DNA of 64,000 nt, from NCBI RefSeq assembly GCF_910592395.1, contig NC_088317.1, positions 7,440,001 to 7,504,000 on the forward strand. The letters run 5' to 3'. Positions 33,230 through 44,250 of this stretch are shown one piece after another. Source of the stretch: Lineus longissimus (Eukaryota > Nemertea > Pilidiophora > Heteronemertea > Lineidae). The notes below the pieces were generated by a model. The model saw only the letters and a list, made by a program, of their open reading frames with translations. It was not told where the DNA came from and did not search any database. Each line of letters opens with the position of its first letter. Positions within the stretch are counted from its first letter, which is position 1. A program made the translations under genes and the position numbers.

Positions 33230-33494
33230 AATTGCATAGCCAAATAGACCCGGCCATTTAAAAAAATATTTATTGGGATTATACAGTTCTCGCTGTGTAA
33301 TTCCACACTGTTATGTATGTGCTTATTCCTGATTTTTAATATCAAAAACATTACAATTCGAGTAAATTTCATACTAACCCTTTTGTGTATCTAGCTGTTC
33401 CATGCAGATTCTTACCCAGAGGTACTTTTTGTGTTTGTTTGTCCTTTCTCTTAAATCTATTTTATTTCAGCAGGGGCACAGCCGTAAGCGAGCT
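33230..33494 (+). mobile_element. LINE-A 3' untranslated segment (probable)
   Basis: Lies between the two Gypsy elements. Its end, CAGGGGCACAGCCGTAAGCG, can pair with GGCTGTGTCCCTGG right of Gypsy-2 (41740s). The two together form the stem-loop seen at the 3' end of many CR1/L2-type LINEs. Assignment is by position and this pairing. Confidence 0.4.
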
Positions 33495-33636
33495 TGTAAT
33501 ATATGTTGTTTGTATTTCGCGCCTAAACTATTACGTCTAGTGCGCATGCTCATATAATAAAGGGAGTCTCCATTTTTATAATTTTTATAGTAAACAGGTT
33601 AGCTTCGTGTCTCTTTCTTTCCGCACAAATATAACA
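33495..33636 (+). repeat. Gypsy-2 5' LTR
   Basis: 142 bases, with a TATAATAAAG box. It differs from the 3' LTR by a 9-base duplication (TTTTTATAATTTTTATAG) and a couple of substitutions. Confidence 0.9.
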
Positions 33637-33863
33637 ACTGGCGACGAGGAAAACGAGAATTCGACGTACGGGTAACATGAACTGAAAACAAAGTAAGTCT
33701 GTGAGGCCCTGAGCCGTGTGACGAGTGATGTCAACGAAACTTTGAAGCGAATTTTGGCGACTTTGTAACCATCGTCGACGTGTCGAGTCGGCCATTGTTG
33801 AGTGTGTGTGTAGTCGTAGTGTACATTGTGCATACATAGAGCACTGTGTGTTGCAGATTAAAG

Positions 33864-34608
33864 ATGGCGGAAGGTGGATTTCTTGGCCGTGTTGGCGCAT
33901 TTGATCATGCAAAGGAGACGTTTGCCGTTTATGTCAAAAGACTTGAAATGTTTTTCTTAGCAAATGGAATTGTTGAGAAACCTGGTTATAGTGCGGGAGA
34001 AAAGGCAGCCAGAGAAGCTGTGCAGTTGAGAAAGAAGGCAATCTTTCTGACTGAAGTGGGGGCAGAGGCGTACACCGTACTCAGTAATCTCCTTGCCCCA
34101 CATAAACCTGCTACTAAATCTCTAGATGAGATCATAAACTGTTTGAACGTACACTACGATCCAAAACCGCTTGAAATTTCTGAGTCTTTCCATTTCGGAA
34201 AACGTGATAAAAAAACCTGGAGAGACTGTTAGTGAATACATACTAGTTTTAAAGAAACTGTCACTTCACTGTAACTTCGGTGAATTTCTACCACGTGCCT
34301 TGCGTGACCGATTCGTGTGCGGACTGGCAGATTCTAGGATTCAAAACAAGTTGTTAAACACCGACAACTTGGACTTCGACAAGGCCTGTCAAGTCGCGTG
34401 TGCCATGGAGATGGCTGCAAAGCAGTCGAGAGAAATGCGGACTGGTTCTGTTGCTTCGAATGGTTCTACCGGCAGTTCAGTGAACAAAATCTCTAAATTC
34501 TCAAAACAGACTCAGTGCGGCAGATGTGGGAAAAATCATCTTTCCTCATCCTGTCCACACAAGGAAGTCGTTTGTCACAAGTGCTCTTTGACTGGACACT
34601 TTGCCAGG
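33864..34608 (+). pseudogene. Gypsy-2 gag with a frameshift, cut by LINE-B
   Basis: ATG at 33864 begins MAEGGFLGRVGAFDHAKE. The first 120 codons are in one frame and the rest, from about 34200 (VSEYILVLKKLSLHCNFGEF, MEMAAKQSREM), in the next. A CGRCGKNHLSSSCP finger and a CHKC..TGHFAR knuckle follow; the second is interrupted by LINE-B at 34608 and resumes at 37675 after the target duplication. Confidence 0.87.
34549..34608. repeat. Left 60-base target-site duplication of LINE-B
   Basis: Starts TCCTGTCCACACAAGGAAGT and ends TTGCCAGG; identical to 37615-37674. Up to four more T residues may belong to it. Confidence 0.93.
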
Positions 34609-37600
34609 TTTTTTTTTTTTTTTTTTTTTTACAAAGAGTTTATTCGGTTTATATTGTACATGTATTTTACAGTTAAAAGCCGAAGGCTTAAACTACTGCA
34701 AAATATAAATATATGCAAATAGTTACATAAGTTTATAAAGATGCGAATAGTGACATAAGTTTTTTAAAGATAATTTGAAGAGATATACAGAATATATAAT
34801 TGAGAAACATGTGAAGTTGAAATGTAGTAAATTTCGCAAAAAATGAGAAAAAAAAGGATAGATAGTTTGGAAAGTGCAGGGGGGCGGGGGTGCAAGAGTT
34901 AGGAATGATCATACGAGTTTGGGGTTGGCGGAAACGGAAAAGAGGGGGGGGGGGTCAGATATTTTCCTTTGAGTTAGATTGGAAAACAATTTGTGGATGA
35001 AATGAATTTTAGGGTTGATTTGATAAGGAGAGCATTTTCGAGGTTGGAGAAAGATGGATGGCCGTTGAGAAGGATGTTTGAGTTTAGAGTTGCATTATGG
35101 AAGTGTGTTATTTGAAGGGTATTGGCGATTAGGGAGTTGCGTTGGTTTTCGTACTTAGGACAGTCGAGAAGAAAGTGTGAAGAGGTTTCTGGAACATGCA
35201 TAGGGCACATGAGGCAAGTGGGGTTTTCCGAAACGTGGTTTAGGTATAGGTCAGATGTTAGTCCGCTGCAGTTGTTTCGCATACGTGTGAGAATGATGTT
35301 AAGTGGGCGAGGGCCGATGTCTAGCCAGGAGGGGATTGGTTTGATAGAGAATTCTGGCAGTTTGGTTAGGGAATATTTGAAAGAGTTTAGAGTTGGTTTC
35401 GCACGTATAGAAAGGTCAAGAGCATTCCAGTCGCCGATTGTAGAAGGGAAGAAGCTTGAGTAGAGGCTATTAGTGCGGCAAAAGAAAGGTGTTATATTGT
35501 TGTTTGTAGCTAAACGTGTGTTATGGTAGTGACTATCGATGATTAGTTCTGGGATGAGGTCTTTGAGGTAGGTTGGTGCAAGTCCGTTTAAAATTTTGAA
35601 GAACATTACGAGGCGATGGAATTTCCTGCGCTTTTCGAGTGGTAGAAGGCCAGATTCTCTGTAAAGGTCGCGGTGGTGAGAGCTGATTGTTAATCGTGTT
35701 ATACATCGCATTGCATTGAATTGAGTTTTTTCCAGTTTTGCTGCTAAGTTCTGGGGGAGTCCGTCCCATACTACGTCTGCGTATTCGAGCTTGCTTCTGA
35801 CAAATGTCTTGTAGAGCGTTAGTAAAGTTTGTTTATCCGTATTGTATTTGATGTATTGTAGTATGCCAAGTCTTCGGTTTGCGGTCGTAACGATTGACTG
35901 GATATGGTCTTCCCAGGTTCCTTTGTCGTTGAAAGTTAATCCGAGGTGCTTGTGTGACTTGGCTTGATCAATTGCGACGTTGTTGAGATGACAGTGGATA
36001 ACAGAGGGTTGTCTCCGCCTGCTCGTAATCAGATACAGCGTTTTTGTTGCGTTGTAGGTGATGGCCCATTTCATTGCCCATGCGTAAAGTTTGTTTATAT
36101 CCTGCTGGATTTCGGGCGTGCATGCTATGAGGTTTCGTGATGCGAATGCGTTTGAAGTGTCGTCGGCAAACAGTCTCGTTCTGCCGTTGGTTTCCTCCGT
36201 GACGTCGTTTATGTAGACCAGGAACATCAGTGGGCCTAGGATAGATCCTTGGGGGACGCCAGCGTTGACTCGAAGCCACTCTGAGGATTTTCCGTTGATT
36301 ACAACCCGTTGTTGCCTGTCTTGGAGGTAGCTCTTGAACCATGATAGGAGGTTTCCTCTGATGCCAAACTGGTAAAGTTTCGATGCGATGCCTTTATGAG
36401 AAGTCTTGTCAAAAGCTTTGGAAATGTCACAGAATAGTGAGAAAACTTCCTTCTGTTCGTCGAGGTCCATTAGTATTTGATGGTTTATTTCAAGGAGTTG
36501 GGTAACTGCAGAGTGGTTAGCCAGGAATCCAGATTGGTTCTTCGAGATGAGCAAACGGAGATGGTTGTAGACATTTCTGTGGACAATTTTTTCGAAAAGT
36601 TTTCCTATGACACTGAGGAGGGAAATGGGTCTGTAGTTGGATTTATCGTGCCTGTCACCTTTCTTGAATATGGGGGTAATGTTTGCTTTTTTCCATGTTT
36701 CTGGGAATATGTTTTCATTCAGGGATCTGTTGAAAAGGATGTGGAGCGGTTTGGTCAATTGGAGCGTCAATGAATGAACTATGCGAGGGCTGATGCCGTC
36801 TGGGCCGATGGCCTTGTTAGTGTCCATGATGGCGATTTGATCGGCGATATCCTGCTCTGTGATTATGATGTCGTTGAGCTCGTTGTTGGTGAGGTTTGGG
36901 AGTTCTCCTTGGGCGGGTATGTTTGTCTCATCTACGTTGCAGATTTTGGCAAAGTGAGCGTTGAGGATGTTGGCCTTGGTTGTAGGGTCGTCTACGGATA
37001 AACCATTGACATTTAGTGAAGGAGTTGTGATGTTTTTGCTTGAACCGCAGATGCTTGTGGCGAGTTTCCACCAGTCTTTATCCTTTCTTCCATTTTTCAA
37101 TTTGTCCGTTATCGACGAAAGGTGGGAATCCTTTGCCTTCTTGATCAGTGAGATAACGTGGTTTCGTTGTTTTTTGAAAATATCATAATCGATGTTAGAA
37201 CCGGATTTCTTTGCTTTTCCAAAGAGCTTGTTTCTTTTGTTGATTTCTATTTTGATCTCGGCGGTTATCCAGTTCTTGTCGTTTGAAGAGAATTTGATCC
37301 GCTGGAAGGGGATGAATCTTTTACTTGTCTCAAGTAGGGTGGTGGTGAAGACTTCTACCGCTACATTGAGGTTGGCCGTGTGTAGAAGGTTGTCCCAATC
37401 CACGCTTGACATTTCTTGTTTGAGGTCATTCCAGTTTGCCTTGCTGAACTGCCAGATCGGGCGCTTGAATGCTGCTTTGGGGTTGGTTTGGAGTATGTCG
37501 ACTACCACGGGACAGTGGTCGCTGATGCCTTGAGGGAGGACGTTTACATCGGAGAAGAAGTCGGGCTGACCTACAATTATTGGATCAATGAGGGATTGGT

Positions 37601-37614
37601 TGTGAGAAGTCCTG
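34609..37614 (-). mobile_element. LINE-B: recent CR1/L2-like non-LTR retrotransposon
   Basis: A 3.0-kb 5'-truncated element on the minus strand ending in a poly(A) of ~20 (T-run at 34609-34631). It is flanked by identical 60-base direct repeats (34549-34608 and 37615-37674) that duplicate the Gypsy-2 zinc-knuckle coding sequence. Its open frame is unbroken, so it is probably the youngest insertion in the stack. Confidence 0.93.
34974..37614 (-). CDS. LINE-B endonuclease remnant and reverse transcriptase, open
   Basis: About 880 codons without a stop; the ATG at 37626-37628 lies in the flanking duplication and is incidental. The endonuclease keeps only its end (ISDHCPVVVDI with the SDH motif). 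Reverse transcriptase blocks: PDGISPRIVHSL, TPIFKKGDRHDKSNYRPISL, FCDISKAFDKTSHKG, NAGVPQGSILGPLMFLVYIND and catalytic RLFADDTSNAF. The C-terminal domain follows, with HRDLYRESGLLPLEKRR, then a cysteine/histidine knuckle C-x2-C...H...C. With no N-terminal endonuclease it cannot insert by itself in the usual way. Confidence 0.9.
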
Positions 37615-37674
37615 TCCTGTCCACACAAGGAAGTCGTTTGTCACAAGTGCTCTTTGACTGGACACTTTGCCAGG
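37615..37674. repeat. Right 60-base target-site duplication of LINE-B
   Basis: The exact copy of 34549-34608. The Gypsy-2 coding sequence resumes in phase after it. Confidence 0.93.
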
Positions 37675-38829
37675 TTTTGTAAAACTAAAAATGTGCCAGT
37701 TAGCAAGGACTCGAAAAGTAAGAACTTTAGTAAAAACAGAAAGCAAGGAAACCGTCGTGCTTCTGTAAAGTGGACCACTGAAGAAGAAGAAGAAGAAGAA
37801 GAACATCTTTTTATTCACCATGTAGTATCCTCAGTAAATACAGAGAACACTGAGAATGGTTACTTTGTAAATCTTGATGTTGAGGGTGTACAAGTACTAA
37901 TGCAAGTTGACACAGCGGCTGACTATAGCATCATGTCAAAAACTGAGTATGAAAAGCAGTTTTCTCATATTCCTCTGCTGAAAACTCCTGTGAAACTGAA
38001 AACTTACACTGGAGACCAGATTTCTGTTTGTGGTAAAGCTCACTTGAATGTGAAGTACAAAAGTCAAAGTGCCAACTTGCCATTGATAATTGTAGATCAT
38101 CCTGGAAAGCCTGCCCTTCTCGGTAGAAACTGGTTAGAAAAGTTGAAGTTGAACTGGAATAAAATTTTAGAATGTGACACTGACTCTGTACATAAATTAG
38201 GTGAAACGTCAGTGAAAGATGAAAACTCTTCGGTAGATCACAAAGTGAAGGATAGGTTAGACCTGATTCTTCGAAAGTACAGTAGTGTGTTTGAAGACAG
38301 TTATGATGCCATGCATGGTCACTCTGCACATATCAGGATTAAAGAGGGTGCGAAACCTGTGTTTCATAAGCCTCGCAGAGTTCCATATGCACTTCGTGAA
38401 CCAGTTGAAGCCGAGTTGAAAAAGCTTGAAGAAAATGGTGTCATTGAAAAGGTTGATCATGCTGAGTGGGCAAGTCCCATTGTAGTAGTACCGAAAACAG
38501 ACAAAACTGTCAGAATATGTGGTGATTACAAAGTCAGTATCAATCCACTTGTTGAAGATGAACAATGTACTTTGCCAACTACCCAAGACTTGTACGTTCA
38601 ATTGGCTGGTTCTAAGGTGTTTTCTATACTTGATCTTTCTCATGCCTATGCCCAACTCTCAGTTGACCCTGAAAGTAGGAAGTATCTTAACATCAACACC
38701 CACAAAGGAATATACACCTACACTAAACTTCCTTATGGAGTCAAATCTAGTCCAAAGATCTTTCAGTCCAAAATGGACAGTATTTTACAGGGCATTCCAA
38801 AATGCGTGTGTAAACAAGATGATATTTAG
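37675..38829 (+). pseudogene. Gypsy-2 protease and first part of reverse transcriptase
   Basis: Open from the zinc knuckle onward. A basic and Glu-rich linker precedes the protease with MQVDTAADYSIM (DTA instead of the common DSG/DTG). LLGRNWLEKL, EWASPIVVVPK, RICGDYK, FSILDLSHAYAQL and KLPYGVKSSPKIFQ lead to a QDD box at the very end, where a frameshift and then a MITE break it. Confidence 0.88.
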
Positions 38830-38840
38830 GTGGAGATAAT

Positions 38841-38958
38841 GGGCGATATGAATAAAGACTAGCAAATGCTTTTACTCCGGTTTTGTACAGAAAGGCCTAG
38901 TGTAAATGTACATGAAGATTTAGATAAAAGCATTTGCTAGTCTTTATTCATATCACCC
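38841..38958. mobile_element. 118-bp Harbinger MITE inside Gypsy-2 reverse transcriptase
   Basis: Ends GGGCGATATGAATAAAGACT and its near-complement; inverted repeats of about 40 bases enclose a ~40-base loop. The terminal sequence GGGYGATATGAATAAA is the same as that of the two-gene Harbinger element at 44560-47195, so it was probably mobilised by that transposase. Flanks are AAT on the left and ATT on the right. Confidence 0.85.
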
Positions 38959-38964
38959 ATTGTC

Positions 38965-39837
38965 TCTGAAAATCTAGACCTGTTGGAAGTAGTGTTGCAA
39001 AGATTGTATGAAAACAAAGTCCATGCAAAACTCTCAAAGTGTGAATTTGTGAAATACAGTACTATCTACCTAGGTTTGAAATATGGTCGTGAAGGAATTT
39101 CTCCTGTCGAATCTTCAGTAGAAGGAGTGAAGGAAGCACCTGTACCTAAGAATATATCACAACTCAGATCCTTTCTTGGGATGGTTCAGTATTATCACCA
39201 GTTCTTGCCAAATTTGGCCACAACACTCCATCCTCTTCATAATCTGTTGAAGAAAGGAGTAGCTTGGAATTGGACAAATGAATGCCAAAGGGCATATGAG
39301 AAATGTAAATCAGATTTGAGTAGTCCATTATGATCCAAAGAAAAAGCTGAAACTTGATTGTGATGCTTCCTGTTATGGATTAGGCGCCGTTCTTTCTCAT
39401 GTCTTTGAAAATGGTGATGAAAGACCAATAGCATATGCCTCTAGATCTCTGAGCCCTAGTGAGAGAAATTATGCCCAAATTGAGCGTGAAGCCTTATCTC
39501 TTATTTTTGGAGTAAAAAATTTCACGACTTTTTATATGGAAGAAAGTTCACTCTGGTCACCGATCATAAACATTTGGTGACTATTCTTGGTCCAAAATCT
39601 GGCATTCCTACCATAGCAGCAGCTAGAATGCAACGATGGGCATATGACTATGAAATTGAGTATAGAAGTACCACAAAACATGCAAATTATGATGCTTTGT
39701 CCAGATTGCCAAGGCCTTACATAGAAAAGTCTGTGTCAGAAAGTGTCATCTCAGTAATTAACGCATTTGATGAAGGATTTCCAGTACTTGCAGAAGACAT
39801 CGCTAAAGAGACCAGAGTGAACCCAGTCCTCAGTTAA
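38965..39837 (+). pseudogene. Gypsy-2 reverse transcriptase thumb and RNase H, three frames
   Basis: LSKCEFVKYSTIYLGLKYG and RSFLGMVQYYHQFLPNLA lie in the first piece. After a shift near 39330 comes KLDCDASCYGLGAVLSH with IAYASRSLSPSERNYAQIE (RNase H). A further shift near 39520 precedes [12 protein letters not shown] and [10 protein letters not shown]. It ends at a TAA at 39835. Confidence 0.87.
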
Positions 39838-39846
39838 GTGAAACAG

Positions 39847-40076
39847 CATGTTCTAAATGGGTGGCCAGACAAGGAAGCAGGCAACATTGCAGAGATTTTC
39901 AAACATTTCTACAATCGCAGGGATCAATTGTGCATAGAACAGGACTGTGTGCTTTGGGGTGCATGTTCTAAATGGGTGGCCAGACAAGGAAGCAGGCAAC
40001 ATTGCAGAGATTTTCAAACATTTCTACAATCGTAGGGATCAATTGTCCATAGAACAGGACTGTGTGCTTTGGGGTA
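39847..40076 (+). repeat. 115-base tandem duplication at the start of the integrase region
   Basis: The block CATGTTCTAAATGGGTGGCC to TGTGTGCTTTGGGG occurs at 39847 and 39962 with two differences. 115 is not a multiple of three, so it shifts the frame. Confidence 0.9.
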
Positions 40077-41335
40077 CTAGAGTAGTCATTCCGAGGAAGT
40101 TCCAGGAACAGCTCCTAGATGAGCTTCACTGGGAACATCCAGGAATTTGTGCCATGAAAGCTTTGGCCAGAAGTCATGTTTGGTGGCCAAACATTGACTC
40201 AGATGTTGAGAACAGGGTAAAATCGTGCTCAGTTTGCCAGAGAGTCAGACAGGCTCCAGCAAAGTTGCCGTTGCATCCTTGGGTTTGGCCTAGTAGACCT
40301 TTTCAGAGAGTTCACATCGATTTCTGTGAAGACAAACAGTTGTACTATTTGATACTTGTTGACTGCCATTCTAAATGGATTGAAGTGAAACCAATGAGGA
40401 AAATCACGGCAGAAAACACCGTAGACGAATTGCGTCTCATTTTTGCAGAGCATGGGCTCCCTGAGCAGCTTGTTTCTGACAATGGGCCACAATTCAGGTC
40501 TGAGGAATTTTCCAGTTTCATGATGAAGAATGGCATTCAGCATATAAAGGTGGCACCCTACCATCCTGCCTCTAATGGAGCGGCAGAGAGGTCAGTAAGA
40601 GTGGTAAAAGAAGCATTTGCCAAACAAGTGATTGATGGTAAAAGTTCATTGTCGCTTAACTTTTTATTGAGATATAGATCCACTCCTCACAGTACCACAG
40701 GTGTTAGTCCAACTGAATTGCTAATGAGAAGACAGCTGAGAACTAGATTGCATCTTGTGAAACCAAGTATGTCCAGAAAAGTAGAATGTAAGCAAAATCA
40801 GCAGAAACTGCAATTTGATCGCCATAGGAAACTTGAGCGAACGTTTGAAATTGGAGATGTTGTAAGAGTGAAAAACCCCAACTCAAAGGGAAAAACAGAC
40901 AAATGGTTGTTAGGTTCGGTTGTAGAAGTCAAAGGTACTAGAAACTATCTTGTTAAGATAGGACCGAATTCTAAAACTGTCCATGCTGATCACATGATCA
41001 AAGTTGAATCTTGTGAAACTGGTGAACTTGAAACAGAGTTGCTAAATGACATGGAGGTGTCAGATATGATTGTAAATATGCCTGTACCTAAATGTAGAAA
41101 ATCTCATGATCCTGTACCCAGAGAAAATAGTGACATTCATGTACATGTACCTAGATCTGTAGAAACAGTTTTAAATCCAAGGACTGAGATAATTTTAGAC
41201 CTCACTCAAAGTCCTAACAGTCATGTGAGCGCCAGTAAAAATTCTAGTGCAGATGTGCCAAAACCTGGTCATGTGGAAGTTACCAGCAGAAAGTCTACCA
41301 GAGTAAGGAAACCTGTGATAAAAATGAACCTTTGA
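39947..41335 (+). pseudogene. Gypsy-2 integrase and C-terminal tail
   Basis: 462 codons open. The zinc finger has H..H in ELHWEHPGICAMK and C..C in CSVCQRV. The catalytic core shows HIDFCEDKQ, LVSDNGPQFRSEEF and a glutamate in NGAAERSVRVVKE (D, D, E). The binding domain has LERTFEIGDVVRVKN, and the tail ends TRVRKPVIKMNL. This domain looks intact; the upstream frame is broken. Confidence 0.9.
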
Positions 41336-41595
41336 AAGAGAAAGAGTATACTAGTAATGTGGAGAAATATGAATTCAATTTAACTAAGCTTTTAAATGTA
41401 GAATGTGAGAAAAGAGTTATAATGTTTTAATTTAAGAAAAAGAAAAAAAATATGTTGTTTAAGTGTTTAGTCTTAAGTGTAAAATTGTGTGTGATATTCG
41501 TTTGTGAAAACTGTGTTAAAATGTTTTAAATTGAAAGTTTGAATACTTGGTGCTCAATGGTTACACCCCTCTGAATTTCTTGAAGGGGGAAGTGA

Positions 41596-41728
41596 TGTAA
41601 TATATGTTGTTTGTATTTCGCGCCTAAACTATTACGTCTAGTGCGCATGCTCATATAATAAAGGGAGTCTCCATTTTTATAGTAAACAGGTTAGCTTCGT
41701 GGTTCTTTCTTTCCGCACAAATATAACA
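41596..41728 (+). repeat. Gypsy-2 3' LTR
   Basis: 133 bases; see the 5' LTR. It ends ATAACA at 41728, followed by LINE-A sequence. Confidence 0.9.
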
Positions 41729-41852
41729 ACGATCTAAGTGTTGATCTTGGCTGTGTCCCTGGCCGTTATTTCCACTGTTAAAAATCTCATACATGTACTT
41801 TAATTATTATGTTGGCCAAATAAATTACAAATTACAAATTACAAATTATAAA
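41729..41852 (+). mobile_element. LINE-A 3' end with AAATTAC tail
   Basis: Ends ATGTTGGCCAAATAAATTAC followed by repeated AAATTAC, a simple-sequence tail common in this LINE group. The next bases, AAGAT at 41853, duplicate the left target at 25594. Confidence 0.65.
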
Positions 41853-41857
41853 AAGAT

Positions 41858-43490
41858 CGCGCATACCCGCCACCATGGTGGGGTCCTCACTCCTCGATGG
41901 GGAAATCGGCCAGCGAGGCCGGGCCGGAAGGGGAATGTGAGTCGGATGATTCGCATTCCATAGGCTGATAACCTAGGTCAAAAGCCACCGGCCGCTCGCC
42001 CTGGCGCGTCACTGCCTGATCCCGGAGTTTTTTACTCTCCAGGTGATCCGTGAGGCGCTGAATCATCTGCCTCTGATCAGCCGTAACTTTTAAGACACTC
42101 CTGAAGACCCACCTTTTTCAACAACATTACGAACATTAGAATTGTTTATTGTTGTCAAAGACTATATACTTCTTATAGAGACTCTGTTTTTGTTAAGCGC
42201 CTTTGAACGGCCCAATATAGGACTGATAAGGGCGCTATATAAATGTGATACATAGATAGATAGATAGATAGAAGGCCAGTGGATGAAGACGGACGAGGGT
42301 CCCGAAGGGTCTCCCATGGTGCAGGCATGGGAGAGGGGGGGAAGGGAGCGAGTCTGTGAAACCGACCCGTCCTCAACCCCAATATGACCAGACGGGACAG
42401 GGTGGGGGCGTACCGGCGAAACGGTCGGCCTAACCGCACCCAAGGCGGGGGGGAAACGTGGATCCCTCGCCCAGCCCCCCCCCCCGATGCACCCTCGCCA
42501 AGCCCCTGCCTAAACCAGGCAGGACACCTCCCGGCAAGGAAAAGGGCGGCAGGCACGGGGCGGTGAACCGCGGCCCTGCACCACAAGGGGACGCCAAAGG
42601 AAGAACCGTCGTCCCTAGGGAGGGACGAGGAGTCGGGCGTGCCGCCCATCCAATGGCGAAGGGATGGTGGTCCCCGGGGCAACCGCAACCGGGGCAACCG
42701 CAGACGACGAGAGGGGACTGGCAGTGCCAGTTATGCCCAAGGATGTGAGCGGTCGCAACCCAATCGAAAGCCCCGGAGGAGGACGGGGGAGCACATCTGT
42801 AAGGACAAACGGCTCAATACCCGGGGAGGCGCTGCTCACCGGCCTGAAAAGGTCGGGAGCGGATCCAGGGGTCTCAACTTTGGAGAGCTGGAGGAACTGG
42901 TCAAACATCAAACCCTGATCCGCGCCGCCCGAGGGATCGGGACGTAAAACGTCCAGAGCCCCCACGGGAGTCCTGCCTGCTGAAAAAGGGGGTGGGGGCG
43001 GACGAAGTCTCGCGGAGCATCCCTAAGACAGGGGCACCGATGCTCCACGACGAGACCTCCCCAGGGGGCACACCCCCGAAGGGGGGTGCCCAGCCTGGAG
43101 GACGGGGTCGGGTGAGGGCAAGCGTTCTGCAGAGCCCCGGGGACCTCGCCGCTGAAGAGCGGGGGTCCCGGCGGAGGAAAGGGAGGGGGGACGAAGTCTT
43201 CCCCCGACCAGGCTTTCTAGGCCCTCTCCGCACAGACTTCTTCAACTTCTTCCCGGAAGTACCGGGAGAAGGAGAAGTCATCCCGGGGGCGGAACTGCCC
43301 GACCTAACAGGGACTGACTTGTCAATACCTTGACCCGGGGAAGGAACGGGGTGGGGACTATGAATCCCCGACACACCAGACACCCGGCCATCACCAATCC
43401 GGAAGGGAAGGAGGGCCAGGAGGCACGGCGGAAACCCAAGAGAAAAGAGTAAAGAAGATAAGAAGGATTGGAAAAGAACCATCCTAATAT
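41858..43490 (-). pseudogene. DIRS gag, N-terminal portion, and leader
   Basis: GC-rich, with open stretches in more than one frame (for example 42901-43482 and 42615-42965) rich in proline, serine and glycine. A foreign LINE tail interrupts it at 42083-42272. The start codon is uncertain. The identity rests on its position between the right terminal repeat and the rest of gag. Confidence 0.5.
42083..42272 (+). mobile_element. 3' end of an L2/CR1-like LINE (or SINE with that tail)
   Basis: Begins with the codons of TFKTLLKTHLFQQHY, the usual end of these reverse transcriptases, then a stop and a 3' region ending AAGGGCGCTATATAAATGTG and a (GATA)n tail. It sits inside the DIRS gag region. Confidence 0.7.
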
Positions 43491-43791
43491 ATTCTGATAA
43501 TGTAATTATATATACAGCTACGCAGCAGTGAACTTATTCTTTCTCTTTGGGTCACGTGACCAGAAGCCCGGGAAGATACTGGAACTTGATATAAATTTTG
43601 ATTGGATAAAAACCACTCACAAAGGCAAAAAGCGTGGAGAAAAAGAAAAAGGAAAGATCTCAACCGCGTCCAGATAACATCTTCAAGTAAGAGGTGTCCT
43701 CGGGAGGTCCTTCTTTAACCTGAACGGCTCTAATTTAGTAGAATTTCAGGGAGAAACTCGGCCAGTTGTGTTTAACAAAGCGCCGAGGAAA

Positions 43792-43945
43792 AAGTACTGA
43801 GTAATGGCGGCTTTCACGAGGCAGAGGCTGTATTGGGGCGCCGCCTAGGTGTAGCTACGTGAACTAGCTAATCATTTTTCTATTATAAATAGATTAATTT
43901 TTCCTCGGGTGTGTCCGATAAGAGTACACATGCAGAAGTCTGACC
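43792..43945. repeat. DIRS right inverted terminal repeat
   Basis: AGTACTGAGTAATGGCGGCT...CCGATAAGAGTACACATGCA...TCTGACC; pairs with the left repeat. Element transcription should begin from this end. Confidence 0.88.
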
Positions 43946-44059
43946 TGGGTAGAGTATGAACGACATAAAATTTAATACGTTCCAATCATACTACACGTGC
44001 CAGTGCTGACAGTGCTAGACTCCAGAAAGAAGCACCTTTGCAAATTCAAACCTATCCTA

Positions 44060-44250
44060 AATGTTCAGAGTTCATTATTCAATGTGGCTCATTATTCAAT
44101 GTAGAGTTCATTATTCACTGTAGAGTTCATTATCCCATGTAGAGTTCATTATTCAATGTAGAGCTCATTATCCCATGTAGAGCTCATTATTCACTGTAGA
44201 GTTCATTATTCAATATAGTGTTCATTATCCCATGTAGAATTCATTATCCT
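44060..44250. repeat. 19-20 bp tandem repeat, about ten units
   Basis: Units of AGAGTTCATTATTCAATGT with variants (TCATTATCCCATGT, CTCATTATTCACTGT). It lies just outside the DIRS right end. Confidence 0.88.

Larger units (their letters stand above)
33495..41728 (+). mobile_element. Gypsy-2: second Ty3/Gypsy retrotransposon, carrying LINE-B and a MITE
   Basis: LTRs at 33495-33636 and 41596-41728 start TGTAATATATG and end ATAACA. Primer-binding site TGGCGACGAGG lies two bases inside the left LTR, and GAAGGGGGAAGTGA is the polypurine tract before the right one. Genes run left to right: gag, zinc knuckle, protease, reverse transcriptase, RNase H, integrase. Length without insertions is about 5.1 kb. 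At least five frame changes or stops. I could not find a clean target duplication. Confidence 0.9.
20735..43975 (-). mobile_element. DIRS1-like tyrosine-recombinase retrotransposon, host of nested insertions
   Basis: Terminal repeats are inverted (20784-20936 against 43792-43945). An internal complementary region at 20992-21084 pairs with the outer edges of both ends, the hallmark of DIRS1 elements. Coding parts on the minus strand are gag (41858-43490 continuing at 24520-25593), reverse transcriptase/RNase H (22783-24250) and tyrosine recombinase (21581-22771). The block 25599-41852 is foreign, so the element proper is about 7 kb. All its genes are broken. Confidence 0.9.

Noticed and set aside
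35122-37682. Plus-strand frames in the LINE-B region
   Set aside because: Antisense shadows of the reverse transcriptase frame.
38841-38958. A terminator-like hairpin
   Set aside because: The ends match the Harbinger-1 inverted repeats, so it is a MITE.
42384-43333. Plus-strand GC-rich frames in the DIRS leader
   Set aside because: The high GC content removes stops; position fits DIRS gag on the minus strand.
44060-44250. CRISPR-like repeats (about 20 bp each)
   Set aside because: A contiguous minisatellite without spacers.
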